Assembly: GCA_018398575.1 (NCBI GenBank)
Contig: JAGTXZ010000019.1
Location: forward strand, 1,116,001-1,180,000
Direction: 5' to 3'
DNA: 64,000 bases
Source of the DNA: Ampelomyces quisqualis
Lineage: Eukaryota; Ascomycota; Dothideomycetes; Pleosporales; Phaeosphaeriaceae
Each line of letters opens with the position of its first letter. Within the stretch, counting starts at the first letter, position 1. The notes below the pieces were generated by a model. The model was not told the origin of the DNA. It did not search any database and saw nothing but the letters and a program-made list of their open reading frames with translations. The position numbers and the translations under genes were made by a program. This document shows positions 33,109 through 43,349 of this stretch, one piece after another.

Positions 33109-34858
33109 ATGGCTTCCGCTGTTGAGAAGCAGACTGATACCTACGACAACACGGCCAAGACTGATGTTGAGCGCCATGGAAGCGTCGCAAGGATCGAGAA
33201 AGGAAAATGGGACCGCCTATGGCCTGTGATTGCTTGTGGTGCTGGACTCTTCAGTGATGGTTATCTCAATAACGTACGACACACTCCAAAGCAGCAACGT
33301 CTCATGTCGCCACAACCCATGCAACATAATCCTGCCACCGCGAGCGACATATGGTTGAAGATGGATGCTGATTTCAGGGTGTAGATCATCGGACCAGTCA
33401 ACACTATGCTGAGCAGGATATACCCCGTTGCGTACACCAGCTCTTCCGCGCAAGCCAATGTCGCTAGCATCACATTCGCAGGTACTGTGGTTGGCATGCT
33501 GTTCTTCGGATACACTTCAGATCACTTCTCGAGAAAGTGGTCTCTCTTTGCATCGACAATCATCATCATTCTCTTCGCTGCGCTCGGAACTGGCTCGTAC
33601 GGCGCTGGAGGCAGTCCAACTGGTCTCCTAGCTGCGCTTGTTGCGTATCGGTTCTTCTTGGGCATTGGTACGTATACAACGTCCGACCTGCCCAACGTCG
33701 CCGAACTAACGAATTTTTCCAGGCATCGGAGGAGAATACCCAGCAGGAAGCGTCGGTTGCGCCGAATCCACCGGCGAACTCAAACAAGGCTCACGAAACA
33801 AATGGTTCATCCTCTTCACCAACGTGCAAATCGATCTCGCGTTCCTCGTCGCCGCCATCGTCGCGACCATCGTAGTCGTCATTACGGGCGATTCGACTCA
33901 CGGCTTGGAAATCGCCTGGCGCGTCTGTTTGGGTATTGGAATCATACCGCCTCTCTCCCTGCTCTATCTGCGTCTCAAGCTCCAGGAGCCCGAAGCGTTC
34001 AAGCGCGAGTCGCTGGCTAAAGCGACGACGCCGTGGCTGTTGGTCATCAAGTTTTACTGGTTCAGACTCAGTATTGTCAGCGTCATTTGGTTCATCTACG
34101 ACTTCAGCGCGTATTCGTTTGGTATCTACTCGACGTCCATTTTGGCCAATCTGCTCGGCGAGTCGGCGCCGTTATGGAAGTCGCTAGCCTGGAATATTCT
34201 GATCAATTTCTTCTACATGCCTGGATGTCTGGCTGGTGCTTTTGTTGCAGATCTTCCGTCCATGGGACCGAAGAAGACGCTCTTCATCGGAGTAAGCCTT
34301 CAAGGTGTGATCGGATTCATCATGGCTGGATGTTACCCGTGGTTGAACCAGCCCAAGAATGTCGCTGGGTTCGTGGTCGTGTATGGCATTTTCCTGGCAC
34401 TGGGCGAGTTTGGCCCGGGTGATAACATTGGTCTCATTGCTTCGAAGACGTGTGCGACAGGTATCAGGTATGAGCGAACACGTAACGATACTGAAATAGC
34501 GCTAATAGTAGACAGAGGTCAATATTACGGCTTAGCCGCAGCCTTCGGCAAGATTGGCGCCTTTGCTGGTTCCTATGCTCTCGATGCCATACAAAAGGCA
34601 GCAGGCGACGACGACGTTGCGGCGGGTCGCAACCCGTTCTTTGTGGCATCGAGTCTGGCATTCCTTGCTGCTGGTCTGGTTCTCTTGCTACCACACACTG
34701 GCCAAGACACCATCGATCAGGAAGACATCAAGTTCAGGGAGTATCTACTGTCGAATGGGTATGATACGAGTAAGATGGGCTTGGAGAGTGTGAGTATGAC
34801 TAGCAGCGATGGCAGGGGAAGTGCGCCGGTGGAGGAGAGGCTGAACAAGGTCGACTAG
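33109..34858 (+). CDS. MFS transporter, GIT1/phosphate-glycerophosphodiester type
   Basis: Exons 33109-33273, 33385-33667, 33723-34467 and 34516-34858 give 511 residues with about 12 membrane helices. It starts with a soluble tail, then WPVIACGAGLFSDGYLNN. The loop 2-3 signature reads FFGYTSDHFSRKWSL; GIGIGGEYPAGSVGCAESTG is the helix-4 motif of the Pho84/GIT1 branch. The central loop has LRLKLQEPEAFKRESL. This branch imports phosphate, glycerophosphoinositol or related compounds by proton symport at the plasma membrane; within the family GIT1-like is the best fit, but substrate is inferred. Intron 1 is unusually long for the window (111 bp); its acceptor was chosen as GTAG at 33381-33384 because the earlier CAG leads into a stop. 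Confidence 0.85.
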
Positions 34859-35353
34859 GCGAATGTACTGAAGCCAGCCCACTGCGACATGAATCATGCA
34901 ACACAAATCGTAACACTCTGGACTCGAACATGGCCAAACACGTGCAATGCAAGCTAAACTGCTTTGGGACCGGAAGTTCGGAACATAGCAGACCACCACG
35001 GCGCCCAAGACTCAAGAGACTGTCCAGAGCCGCCCCAGCTTGCCTCCAAGTGGAAGACACTGCTGCGCTTGGAGCGACACGCCCCACGGCTCAGTCTTTG
35101 CGGCACGTACTTGCAGCTACAGTACACCTCGGGTCTTTGTCCCCTCGACCGCTCAAAGACAGCGTCAACAGAGAGCGGCTAAGAGCTGGGGCAATATGGA
35201 ACAAGCCGTACATCTCCACAGCATGGGAGACGCAGTTTCTGCAGTGGGTCTAGCACGTCTGGGAAGCAAGCTTGGATCGAGGGGCATCTCGGAACTCTGT
35301 GGACGATTGGAACCAGGCATTACGGAATACTTCTGATCACGTTTGCAAGCACC
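34859..35353. other. Intergenic region between MFS and SET genes
   Basis: No gene seen. Small frames of about 100 codons overlap in all three frames without domain content. Confidence 0.5.
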
Positions 35354-36007
35354 ATGTCCCCCCCATCAACCGTGTCCCCCCCATCAGCCGTGTCCACCTC
35401 CCCTCGGCCCGCCTCCAACGGCAAATCCGCAGGCCTCGGGTCGTCAACAAAGGCCGCCCCTACTCCCCCCACCATCCTCCCTCAAGGCGCCAGCTCGACC
35501 ATCCCAGCGTGGGTCCAGCCCGACCTCACGCGTCTCCTCCGCGTGCAACGCAACCCGGGCACCTTCGCCAGCCGCTCCCTATCCCTCGTCTCCCTGCCCG
35601 CCGGCGCCATCTTCGCCCGCATCACGTCACCCACGCCCGCCACCGTCGCATACAGCTCCGTGCAAGCGTCTCGCGACCTGCACATCGAGTTGAACTGCGA
35701 CCTCGTGTACATCAACCACAGCTGCCGGCCCAGCTTGGTGTTCGACATGCTGCGCTGGGAGGTGCGCGTCAGCAGCGAGCGGGACCTCCAGGAAGGCGAT
35801 GAGTTGACCTTTTTCTATCCGAGTACGGAGTGGCACATGGCGCAGCCGTTTGACTGCGCATGTGAAGAACAGGCATGTAAGGGGAAGATCACGGGCGCCA
35901 AGGATATGAGTGAGAGTGTTTTGGCCGAGTACTGGCTGAATGCGCATATTGAGGAGTTGTTGGTTGGAAGGGCGAGGGGTTCGAATGGACTCATAGGAGT
36001 GGATTGA
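35354..36007 (+). CDS. Small SET-domain protein
   Basis: One exon, 217 residues. A Pro/Ser-rich start (about 45 residues) is followed by a compact SET-like domain: TFASRSLSLVSLPAGAIFAR, then the cofactor/active-site motif CDLVYINHSCRPSLVFDM, then LQEGDELTFFYPSTEW, where the tyrosine-containing end is typical. A post-SET-like cysteine cluster follows (FDCACEEQACKGKI). SET domains methylate lysines using S-adenosylmethionine. The protein is far shorter than histone methyltransferases of fungi and resembles the short stand-alone SET proteins of Pezizomycotina, whose substrates are mostly unknown. ATG 35354 sits in ACCATGT. Confidence 0.8.
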   Translation: MSPPSTVSPPSAVSTSPRPASNGKSAGLGSSTKAAPTPPTILPQGASSTIPAWVQPDLTRLLRVQRNPGTFASRSLSLVSLPAGAIFARITSPTPATVAYSSVQASRDLHIELNCDLVYINHSCRPSLVFDMLRWEVRVSSERDLQEGDELTFFYPSTEWHMAQPFDCACEEQACKGKITGAKDMSESVLAEYWLNAHIEELLVGRARGSNGLIGVD

Positions 36008-36385
36008 GCGAGTGCAGTATATGCATGGTCGGCGCTGTTGATTGAGGTGTGAGGTCAAAGTTTAGATCAGTCAAAGATTAGAGTATAGAATAGAGCATGT
36101 GATTTCAACTTCTTTCATTGCTGACCTATGCGAACCATGTATCTCGCTACAATCCAAGTGGTCTTGCCGTTAGGTGTCGCAGCAAACATACCCCAAGGTG
36201 GGGGGCGGGGTAACGAGACGTCAGTCGCCTCCAACACCTTGATGGATGAATGGATCCTTGCGTCCTCTTTCCAAGACGTACTAGAAAAACGATGCATTCC
36301 CTCTTCCATCCCCATACCCTCTTCACCAGATTTTCCTCCTCTTGCCCCCAGTCTTCTACTTGCACACTCACCACACAAAGACAAA
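36008..36385. other. Intergenic region before the F-box gene
   Basis: An in-frame extension upstream of ATG 36386 reaches back to an ATG at 36128. It has no domain and a non-coding look, so it is treated as promoter and 5' UTR. Confidence 0.45.
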
Positions 36386-36868
36386 ATGACGTCTCTACAC
36401 TCCCTCCCCGAAGAACTCGTCGACTGCATAATGCACTTCACCCCGCTCCCCTCCCTCCACGCACTCACCCTCGTATCCAAAACCCTCGGTCGCATCGCTA
36501 CTTCCCATTTATACGCTACCATCGCCCTCACCCGCCACTCCTTCAAATTCCTCCGCCCCCTGACTCTGCTTCTATGGACGTCCCCCAAGCACCGCCACCT
36601 CGTGCGCTCCATATCCGTTAGCCGCGCATATGGTGGGAATTTGGTGCCGTGGCCGCAATATGCGGGGCTGGACGCATTGATTGAGGAGCAGGTAGGGCTG
36701 TATGTGAGGGAGGAGGAGAGGAAGAGGTGGAGTAGGCAGGTTAGGGATGGGGGAGATGCGTTGGCTATTGCGAGTTTGTTGTTGAGGAGTCTGCCGAATG
36801 TGCGGAGGATGGGGTTTGATGGGTTTGAGTTGGTGGATCCAGGCGATGAGGAGAGCGGCGGGGGCTGA
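36386..36868 (+). CDS. Short F-box protein
   Basis: 160 residues from ATG 36386 (ACAAAATGACG). An F-box-like motif opens the protein: LHSLPEELVDCIMHFTPLPS followed by LHALTLVSKTLGRIATSHLY. A middle region resembles the start of the long repeat part of fungal F-box proteins (SPKHRHLVRSISVSRAYGG). F-box proteins recruit targets to SCF ubiquitin ligases. At 160 residues it lacks the large C-terminal substrate-binding part found in most relatives, and ends in a low-complexity GDEESGGG. It may be truncated or continue through an unseen intron. Confidence 0.6.
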   Translation: MTSLHSLPEELVDCIMHFTPLPSLHALTLVSKTLGRIATSHLYATIALTRHSFKFLRPLTLLLWTSPKHRHLVRSISVSRAYGGNLVPWPQYAGLDALIEEQVGLYVREEERKRWSRQVRDGGDALAIASLLLRSLPNVRRMGFDGFELVDPGDEESGGG

Positions 36869-37284
36869 GACTGCGTGGCTTGTTGCATCCCACTATGCTC
36901 GAGAGATGCTTCGGTTGGAGCACTGCGAGGGATTTTGTCTTGCTGTATTTCGAGGTGAGGGTGTGACATCATGATGGTAGTTCGGCGTTCCCTAACTACA
37001 TAGCAGGCGTGGTACCGAATTGGTTCTTAGCTAATGTTCAACCAAACTTCGAGCATGGCCTGCCAGCATTATTGAAAATTCTACACCTGTGTTCAGGGTC
37101 TTGATACCGACCATGGAAACACTTGTCTTCGGGTGGGAAAAGACTCGCGCCGAAGCTCCCAACAATGCGTAAAATATCCAACGTGCGCGACTCGAATCTT
37201 GGAAAGGTTATAAGAAGGTTTCAACCCTCGCTGCGTATTTCTTGACTCGGCACAGCTTCAATTCATAGGCAAATACATCCCAGA
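36869..37284. other. Promoter of the DHA2 transporter gene
   Basis: A TATA-like TATAAG lies at 37209-37214, about 75 bp before the ATG. No gene seen. Confidence 0.45.
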
Positions 37285-39147
37285 ATGCTTGCCAACGAAC
37301 AGGCGTCTGTGCCTTCCACACGCTCCTCGTCCACGTGGCCACGTAGCGACTCCGGAGGCACCAGAACGCCCGTTGCTGAATTTCAATCCGACTATTTCGA
37401 CGAAAAGTTCAGCCGGCCAACACTCCCGCCTTCTCTCGAATCTCCACTCCCCTCACCGGAGTGGGAGCGCGGGCCTGGCTTTTGGCCATCATTCATCGCG
37501 ATATGCATTCCCCTTTTGCTGTCTGCTCTCGAGGGCAGTGTGACCAACACTGCACTTCCCACAATATCCGATGCACTCGATCTCGGAACAAAATTCTCCT
37601 GGGTCGCTACCGCTTTTCTCCTTGCGAGCACCATTTTCCAGCCTCTTTACAGCCAGCTAGGTGATATGTGGGGCAGGAAACCCCCGATGATGATGGCGGT
37701 CACAGTCTTCGCCGTCGGGAGTGCTATCTGTGGTGGCGCAGAGTCGGGCGCGATGTTGATCATTGGCAGGATCATCCAGGGCTTGGGTACCGGTGGCATT
37801 GATCTCTTTGCTGAAATGATTCTGTGCGACATCATCCCACTCCGCAGAAGAGGCCCGTACCTGGCCATCAAGCATGTCACCTTTGCGGTGGGCACAACTC
37901 TAGGCCCCCTTCTCGGTGGAGTCTTCGCGGAAAACAACTGGCGCTGGTGTTTTCTGGCTAACATACCCATCTGTGGTATTTCCTTGGTCGTGATTTACTT
38001 CTGCCTTAACGTCGGCGGTGGTGCAAAGGCCAGCAAAACGACTGTTCTGAAAGAGCTCAAACGGGTCGATTACATCGGCTCCAGCATCCTGACTGCATCG
38101 GTTGTCATGATCCTAGTGGCCCTTAGCACCGGTGGCGCACCACAACCTTGGTCACATCCTGCAGTCGTAGTTCCGATTGTCCTTGGCGCCATTGGACTTG
38201 TTCTCTTTGCGTACTGGGAACGATGCTCGTACTGCAGTCACCCCGTCATGCCACCGGCGGTCTTTTCGAACCGTACGACCAACATCGCCTTCACGCTCAC
38301 GACGGTTCATGGCTTCGTGTGCTATGGCTTTCAGTTCTACCTACCGCCTTACTTCCAGGTCGTACAAGGATCCTCGCCTTCCAAATCTGGCATCGAGGTC
38401 ATGCCCACCACGCTCGTCATCGTCCTTCTGGCAGCGATTGGTGGTCCACTGCTATCGTTCTGGGGGAAATACAAGCCCATGCACATCGTAGGATTTGCAC
38501 TCATGACTCTTGGTCTCAGTCTTTGCACGCTCCTCAATTGCGAAACACCAGTCGCAGCTTGGTTGTTCTTCCAGCTCATTGCCGCATCGGGCTTTGGCAT
38601 TGTCATCTCAACAATGCTGCCAGCCGTGCAAGTCAATATACCCGAAAGCACGACGGGAGCAAGCGCAGGCTCATGGGCTTTTCTACGCGGAACAGGCTCA
38701 TTGTTCGGCGTCGCGATGCCCGGCGCCGTCTTGAACTTGCGCTTCGATCAACTCCTACCGAGCATATCTTCGCCCGCGGCCCGCTCGAAACTCGCACACG
38801 GCGAAGCATACTCACGCGCTTCTGCAAGATTCGCCAAGAGCTTTGGTTCCGTCGTGGAGAAGGAAATCATCAATGCATTCACGCAGTCGCTCAAGTCCGT
38901 GTGGACCGTGTTTGCAATTCTAACCGCTCTCGGCTTCGGGCTGGCGTGGTTCGAGAAACAATATAAAATGAGTGAGGTGCTGGATACGGTTTATGGACTG
39001 AAGGCTCCAAAGAACACTGCACCATTGACGGATACAACAGTGGTAAATACACCAGGACATTGTACGCCAGTGAGTGGATGCGCAGTACCAGCTGTGCACA
39101 TTGGTGAGACACGGGGGTACGAGAGAAGAGACGGCCATGTTGTGTGA
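37285..39147 (+). CDS. MFS multidrug exporter, DHA2 family (14 TM)
   Basis: One exon, 620 residues, about 14 membrane helices after an ~65-residue soluble N-terminus. Signatures of drug:proton antiporters are visible: ALEGSVTNTALPTISDAL in helix 1, motif A QLGDMWGRKPPMMM, IIGRIIQGLGTGG (motif B region), and motif C GTTLGPLLGGVFAENNWRW. Plasma-membrane efflux of toxic compounds or secondary metabolites is the family role; the cargo is unknown. No biosynthetic genes lie next to it, which argues against a dedicated metabolite exporter. A TATA-like box lies about 75 bp upstream. Confidence 0.9.
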   Translation: MLANEQASVPSTRSSSTWPRSDSGGTRTPVAEFQSDYFDEKFSRPTLPPSLESPLPSPEWERGPGFWPSFIAICIPLLLSALEGSVTNTALPTISDALDLGTKFSWVATAFLLASTIFQPLYSQLGDMWGRKPPMMMAVTVFAVGSAICGGAESGAMLIIGRIIQGLGTGGIDLFAEMILCDIIPLRRRGPYLAIKHVTFAVGTTLGPLLGGVFAENNWRWCFLANIPICGISLVVIYFCLNVGGGAKASKTTVLKELKRVDYIGSSILTASVVMILVALSTGGAPQPWSHPAVVVPIVLGAIGLVLFAYWERCSYCSHPVMPPAVFSNRTTNIAFTLTTVHGFVCYGFQFYLPPYFQVVQGSSPSKSGIEVMPTTLVIVLLAAIGGPLLSFWGKYKPMHIVGFALMTLGLSLCTLLNCETPVAAWLFFQLIAASGFGIVISTMLPAVQVNIPESTTGASAGSWAFLRGTGSLFGVAMPGAVLNLRFDQLLPSISSPAARSKLAHGEAYSRASARFAKSFGSVVEKEIINAFTQSLKSVWTVFAILTALGFGLAWFEKQYKMSEVLDTVYGLKAPKNTAPLTDTTVVNTPGHCTPVSGCAVPAVHIGETRGYERRDGHVV

Positions 39148-39714
39148 AACACGTTGATAGTTGTTATTGGTTAGTATTGAAACATTATCGAATTTACTGC
39201 CCACGAGCAATGACACCACGAGAGCTGTATGAGTTTCCGCTTCCCTAGATAGATGCGACGACATGTTGGGCAACAATCCCTCTTTTAAACGACTGCGGCT
39301 TTACATATTTAGACCAACGCCAAACTCGTAGAGAAACAAACCACGCGACCTTTCAAAATGTCAAAACACTGCATACAACATCAGGTGTTATAACGACCCA
39401 TCACTAAGCAACTAGGCAAGTGCACGAGTTTGGTCGTGCAGCTCACACTATTCCAATTCAGACTCTTCACCGCGCTGCGCTGGCTCCAGTCTATCACTAC
39501 GCGTGATATGCTTCACAGCACCGTCGTCGTCTGCGTCGGATAGACGGTCCACGCGGATAATTGAAATGTACGGCTATGCGGAGTCGCATCAGAGCTGAAG
39601 GAGTAAGTCAATAAGCAAAACCATTGCGGGAAAATGCTATCGCGATCCAAGCAAACAGGGCAGAAAAATGTGTTCACAAACCAAACCTTTTCCTGACCCC
39701 CTTCGCAAGGTCAC
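39148..39714. other. Intergenic region between convergent transporter and acetyltransferase genes
   Basis: Two genes end here from opposite sides. No gene or repeat seen. Confidence 0.5.
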
Positions 39715-40365
39715 TTAAACCCCCCACTCCCCCAACCCCCCGCTCACCCCTTTACTAAACACACACCCCCTAAGCACCGTCTCCGCATCATACAAGCCCC
39801 TGAATTCCCTCACGCCATGGTCCTCGAATCCAATCCGCCTCAGCACGCCTTTACTCCCCTCGTTCCCCTCATCGCAAAATCCAAAAAACGCCTTTTGGCC
39901 TTTGTTCTCTTCAAACCACTTGACCAGCGCGGCCGCTGCTTCCGCTGCGTAGCCTTTCCCGCGAAAAGCAGGGAGCAAGCCGTACCCGACGTCTGGGGCG
40001 CGGGGGGCGCCGGGGAAAGTGCGGGCGTGCATGGACACGACGCCGATGGGAGTGAGTGTTTTTGAGCGTTGTGAGGAGAAGGGGACGGTGGTGGTGGTGG
40101 TGGTGGTTTCTTCTTCTTCTTCTTTTGATGCTGGGCTTGGAGGTGGCAAGCTGACGAGGTATCGTCCGTATCCTGTGGTGAAAATGTGGCTGAACGAATC
40201 AATCTTTGTGCGTGCGGCTTCGCGGCTTGCGAGGCCGGATCCTCGCGCGTGGTTTTGGGAGGTGTTGTAGAGGGTGAAGAGGAAGTCGCAGTGGGCGTCG
40301 TTGTTGGAGTCAAGGTGGGAGATTACGAGACGGGGGGTGTTGATGTGGAATTCTGTGGCGACCAT
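39715..40365 (-). CDS. GNAT-family N-acetyltransferase (RimJ/RimL-like)
   Basis: One exon, 216 residues, starting at ATG 40365 (ACCATGGT on the opposite strand). It opens with FHINTPRLVISHLD, typical of the Acetyltransf_3 group. The acetyl-CoA loop is LLPAFRGKGYAAEAAAALV, followed by GSKGVLRRIGFEDHGVREF. It should transfer acetyl from acetyl-CoA to an unknown amine. A run of Glu and then Thr (SKEEEEETTTTTTTVPFS, about residues 80-97) lies between strands of the fold and is encoded by TTC and GGT microsatellites on the plus strand, so it is likely a recent expansion in a surface loop. Confidence 0.85.
   Translation of the reverse strand: MVATEFHINTPRLVISHLDSNNDAHCDFLFTLYNTSQNHARGSGLASREAARTKIDSFSHIFTTGYGRYLVSLPPPSPASKEEEEETTTTTTTVPFSSQRSKTLTPIGVVSMHARTFPGAPRAPDVGYGLLPAFRGKGYAAEAAAALVKWFEENKGQKAFFGFCDEGNEGSKGVLRRIGFEDHGVREFRGLYDAETVLRGCVFSKGVSGGLGEWGV
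40086..40127. repeat. GGT/TTC trinucleotide microsatellite inside the GNAT gene
   Basis: About six GGT units followed by about five TTC units on the plus strand encode the Thr and Glu runs of the acetyltransferase. Confidence 0.85.
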
Positions 40366-40890
40366 GGTGGAGGGTCACGATTCAGCGCGAGTCAGGATAG
40401 AGATGTTGTGTAAAGGCTGGTAGTTTTGGGGAAGATTCTCGGTACATACTCCTGCCTGGTCGAGAAGGTCGTGACATGCTGACTCATCGTTTGTGATTGC
40501 GGTGCGCATACCTAAACAGCGGCACGAATCTTTCCATGTCGCCCAAACTTTTGCTTACCATTCCGTCTCAGGTGCTATGCAGTAGAGAAAGATACTGGTA
40601 CTAAAAGTATGCGCGATTGTAGTGTGAGTGAGCAGCTAATTCCGAGCAGGGAGTACTGGTAGCTAGTCCAATCTTGGAGTAACGTTGGTGGTTGGGCACC
40701 TCGTTTCATCTTGGTCCCACATTACGGAGGTATCTCTCCTACACATAAAGGACACGAAAAATAAACTACCATGTTTCCACGCAAAGCTCTTCCAGGGTCT
40801 CACCTCTCATCTTCCAAGTGCTACAAGTCTCGATAATCATCAAAACACGACTTCACTGAACCCGGGGTAGTAAATCAAGCAAAACCACAC
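40366..40890. other. Promoter of the GNAT gene
   Basis: No gene seen. The right end abuts the HET-domain relic. Confidence 0.45.
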
Positions 40891-41355
40891 CTACATGCAT
40901 ACCACCCAATTGAAAGCCACCCCGACCCCAACGCTCAAACAACAGTAAACGTCGTGCGATGACGCATCAGCAGCAGCAATGGTCAACACTGAATTACCGT
41001 AAATCTGTCCCATTCTGGGAGCCTCCTTTGCCCAGTCCCCCTGGGAAACTTGGTCCTGTATGATACATAGGGAGTCAATCCAAAGGTATTCTATACCAAG
41101 TTCTCTGCAGATAGGAACCCCCTCTTTGAACGTCTTTGGTAGTTCGTCATCTCTGAGGCTCTGTTGTCGCAAAGCCAGGGTCGCATCAGTTGTTGTCAGC
41201 GGCCGGTCTTTAGGGTTGCCCCAACAGTGGCTCAACGTGGCGTACTCGCATCGCCTTTTCCTTCCCGCAACAAGGTGAGACTTGATGGATCCTTTTCGGC
41301 CCACGGCAAGTGCCAGTTTGTCAGCGGCTAAGCTCGAATGGGCACCCAAGGTCAC
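40891..41355 (-). pseudogene. HET-domain relic
   Basis: About 155 codons encode the middle of a heterokaryon-incompatibility (HET) domain: CEYATLSHCWGNPKDRPL, LPKTFKEGVPICRELGIEYL, WIDSLCIIQDQ, DWAKEAPRMGQIYGNS and VLTIAAADASSHD. The frame has no ATG; it opens after a stop near 41405 and begins with a GTG. Homology ends at ASSHD, followed by an unrelated 20-residue tail and a stop. Intact HET proteins usually run to 500 residues or more and trigger cell death after fusion of unlike strains. This piece lacks both ends, so I call it a remnant. Missing exons outside the homologous part are possible but not visible. Confidence 0.65.
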
Positions 41356-41819
41356 GTGATGCCCTCTATTCTTGGAATCACCAGTTGGAACTTGGAGCAG
41401 TCATGCGACGCAATGGATGTGAGGATAATGTCGGTCTGCTACACGACATGTCGGCTGCCAATCACCATACAAGACAACCACGCTGGTGTGCGGTTTAAGA
41501 TTGCAGTGACGTGACGGTGTCTCTAGGTATCGATAAGCTTTACGCAGGCGTGTAGATGCAGCTGCTTCTGACTATAGCGTATGAGATGGCCAATCAAGGA
41601 AGTGTCGACGTGTGTGCCTTGCAGCAATGTGCTGGCGAACGAGTGTCCACCACGTTGCGTGGGGAGCCGAAGTCATTTTCGTTCCTGGGACTGTAGTTTG
41701 TGGTGGGCGTGAAAGGCCGGGGTTTTGACGTGCATGCGGAGTCGGTCGCCACGTTGCGATAAAGGCTTATCGTGGCGTGCCTTGCATCCTCGGAGCCCGT
41801 TCCCACGAACTAAGCGGAG

Positions 41820-41829
41820 TACGGAGTAC
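41820..41829 (+). repeat. TACGGAGTAC decamer
   Basis: Exact copy, preceded by an overlapping GGAGTAC, in the gap upstream of the Asp f 4-like gene. Confidence 0.7.
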
Positions 41830-41853
41830 TGGAGGAGCCGATGGGGAAATGAG

Positions 41854-41862
41854 CAACGACAA

Positions 41863-41893
<31 letters not shown>
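41854..41893 (+). repeat. CAA trinucleotide microsatellite
   Basis: About thirteen CAA-like units with single interruptions (CGA, CAT). Confidence 0.85.
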
Positions 41894-42294
41894 TCCCTTG
41901 CCGAGTCGACGGCGTTGGTGTGGTTGTGTGGGTTTCATCGACTGCTAGCCCGGGCCGAGCTTGTGCTGGCGCTCGCGCTCCCCAAGGAAGCCCGCCCATT
42001 CGCCGTGCCCAGATTATCTAGCGTCGGCCCCGTCGGGGGCTGGCCATGGCGCGCTAGCCGCTTTTGACAGCCAGGGGATGTGGGCTTTGGTTCCCTTTTC
42101 TCCCCGTCCTTCACCGCCCGCCCATATATCCTCGATTGTCCTTCTCCTTGAATACCAGCAAGTGTTGCGCGTTCACTCATTCACGCCCGCACTGCTGTTC
42201 TGCGATTAGTCAGTCTTTTCCAACACACTCACTCGCTGCCCTGCGCTGTTGAACGACGTTACTCTCCACACACCAAACTCTCCACACAAACACC

Positions 42295-43349
42295 ATGCGC
42301 TACTCGTCCGCCGTCGTGCTGAGCACCCTCGCCGTCGGCCAGGCTGCTGCTGCCCACTCCCACAACCGCCACGCCGGTTTCCACGCCCGCCGCGAAGGGT
42401 AAGTGTCGAGCGCAAGGCCTCGTTCGCCACGCCAGTACTGACCGCGGGTAGTGCCAAGCGCGATGAGCCGGTCGACTGGAACAAGCTCACCTACGACCTG
42501 ACCAACGTCAAGTGGGACGAGGTCAACTGGAGCTCTGTCTTCGCCTCGCCCGCTGCGAAGCCCACTCTGGCTGCGGGCGACAAGAAGCCCGCTGCCCATG
42601 TCGCCCCCACCCCTTCGCCCCAAAAGGACACGCCCACCGCTGCTGCGCCCACCTACAAGCCTGCCGAGACTCCCAACGCCGCCAAACCCGCGCCCGCAAA
42701 GCCCAACAACCCCGGCGGCGAGGTCGTCGAGGACACATTTGTCGGCGTCGCAAGCATCGCCAACAAGATCGGCGCCAAGATCGGCAAAAACGACAAGTCG
42801 GACAACGGAGGTATCTGGGTCGGAGGCGACGGCGCGTGGGGCATGGACGTCACCAACTCGGGCACCACCGACTCCGTCTTCTTCTGCTGGAAGGCAGACG
42901 GGTACAGCGGTATGTCCATCAACACGAACGTCCCCGACGTCTCGGTTGGCATGAAGCCTGGCCAGAGCGTCCAGCTCTCCTTCGCCCCCAACGTCCCCGC
43001 TGCGTGCGCTCCTGCCTCCGCCAGCAACCCGCTCGCCTTCTTTGGTGGTGTCGACGATACCTGGGCTGAGGTCACCTTTGGCCAGAATGGTGCTTTCGAT
43101 GTCTCCCGTAACGTCAACATGAACGGCTCCAACATTAGCATGAATGGCTCCCAGTGCACCTCAGACATGAACACGTGCGTCTTCAAGTGCCAGGACCCCA
43201 ACGTCAAGTCTTGCGAGAAGGGCTACGACCTCCTCAACTGCCATGCCGGCAACGGTGGCGGCGGCGGCTACGACGTCAAAATGGCCGGTGTCGGTGGTGG
43301 CTGCACCATGGCCAGCAACGGCGAGAGGATCAAGGTCTCTTTCTCCTAG
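42295..43349 (+). CDS. Secreted Asp f 4-like protein
   Basis: Exons 42295-42398 and 42452-43349 (53-bp intron) give 333 residues. A signal peptide (MRYSSAVVLSTLAVGQAAAA) and a short pro-region ending in a Kex2-type KR (AKRDEPVDW) precede a Pro/Ala/Lys-rich linker. The C-terminal domain of about 190 residues starts at DNGGIWVGGDGAWGMDVTN and has eight cysteines, including the cluster SQCTSDMNTCVFKC and NCHAG. The order of motifs (NGGxWxG, DTWAEVTFG, FDVSRNVNMNG, CTSDMNTCVFKC) matches what I know of the Asp f 4 allergen-like family of fungal wall or secreted proteins, whose function is unknown. Kozak-like CACCATGCG at the start. Confidence 0.8.

Larger units (their letters stand above)
41356..42294. 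other. Intergenic region upstream of the Asp f 4-like gene
   Basis: It contains TACGGAGTAC at 41820-41829 and a CAA microsatellite at 41854-41893. The last 100 bp are pyrimidine-rich, as expected for a promoter and 5' UTR. No gene seen. Confidence 0.5.

Noticed and set aside
36128..36385. N-terminal extension of the F-box protein
   Set aside because: The F-box motif begins right after ATG 36386; the 86 residues before it have no similarity to anything I know and a 5' UTR-like composition.
37285..43349. Possible secondary-metabolite cluster around the DHA2 exporter
   Set aside because: No synthase, P450 or cluster regulator is present; the neighbours are unrelated single genes.
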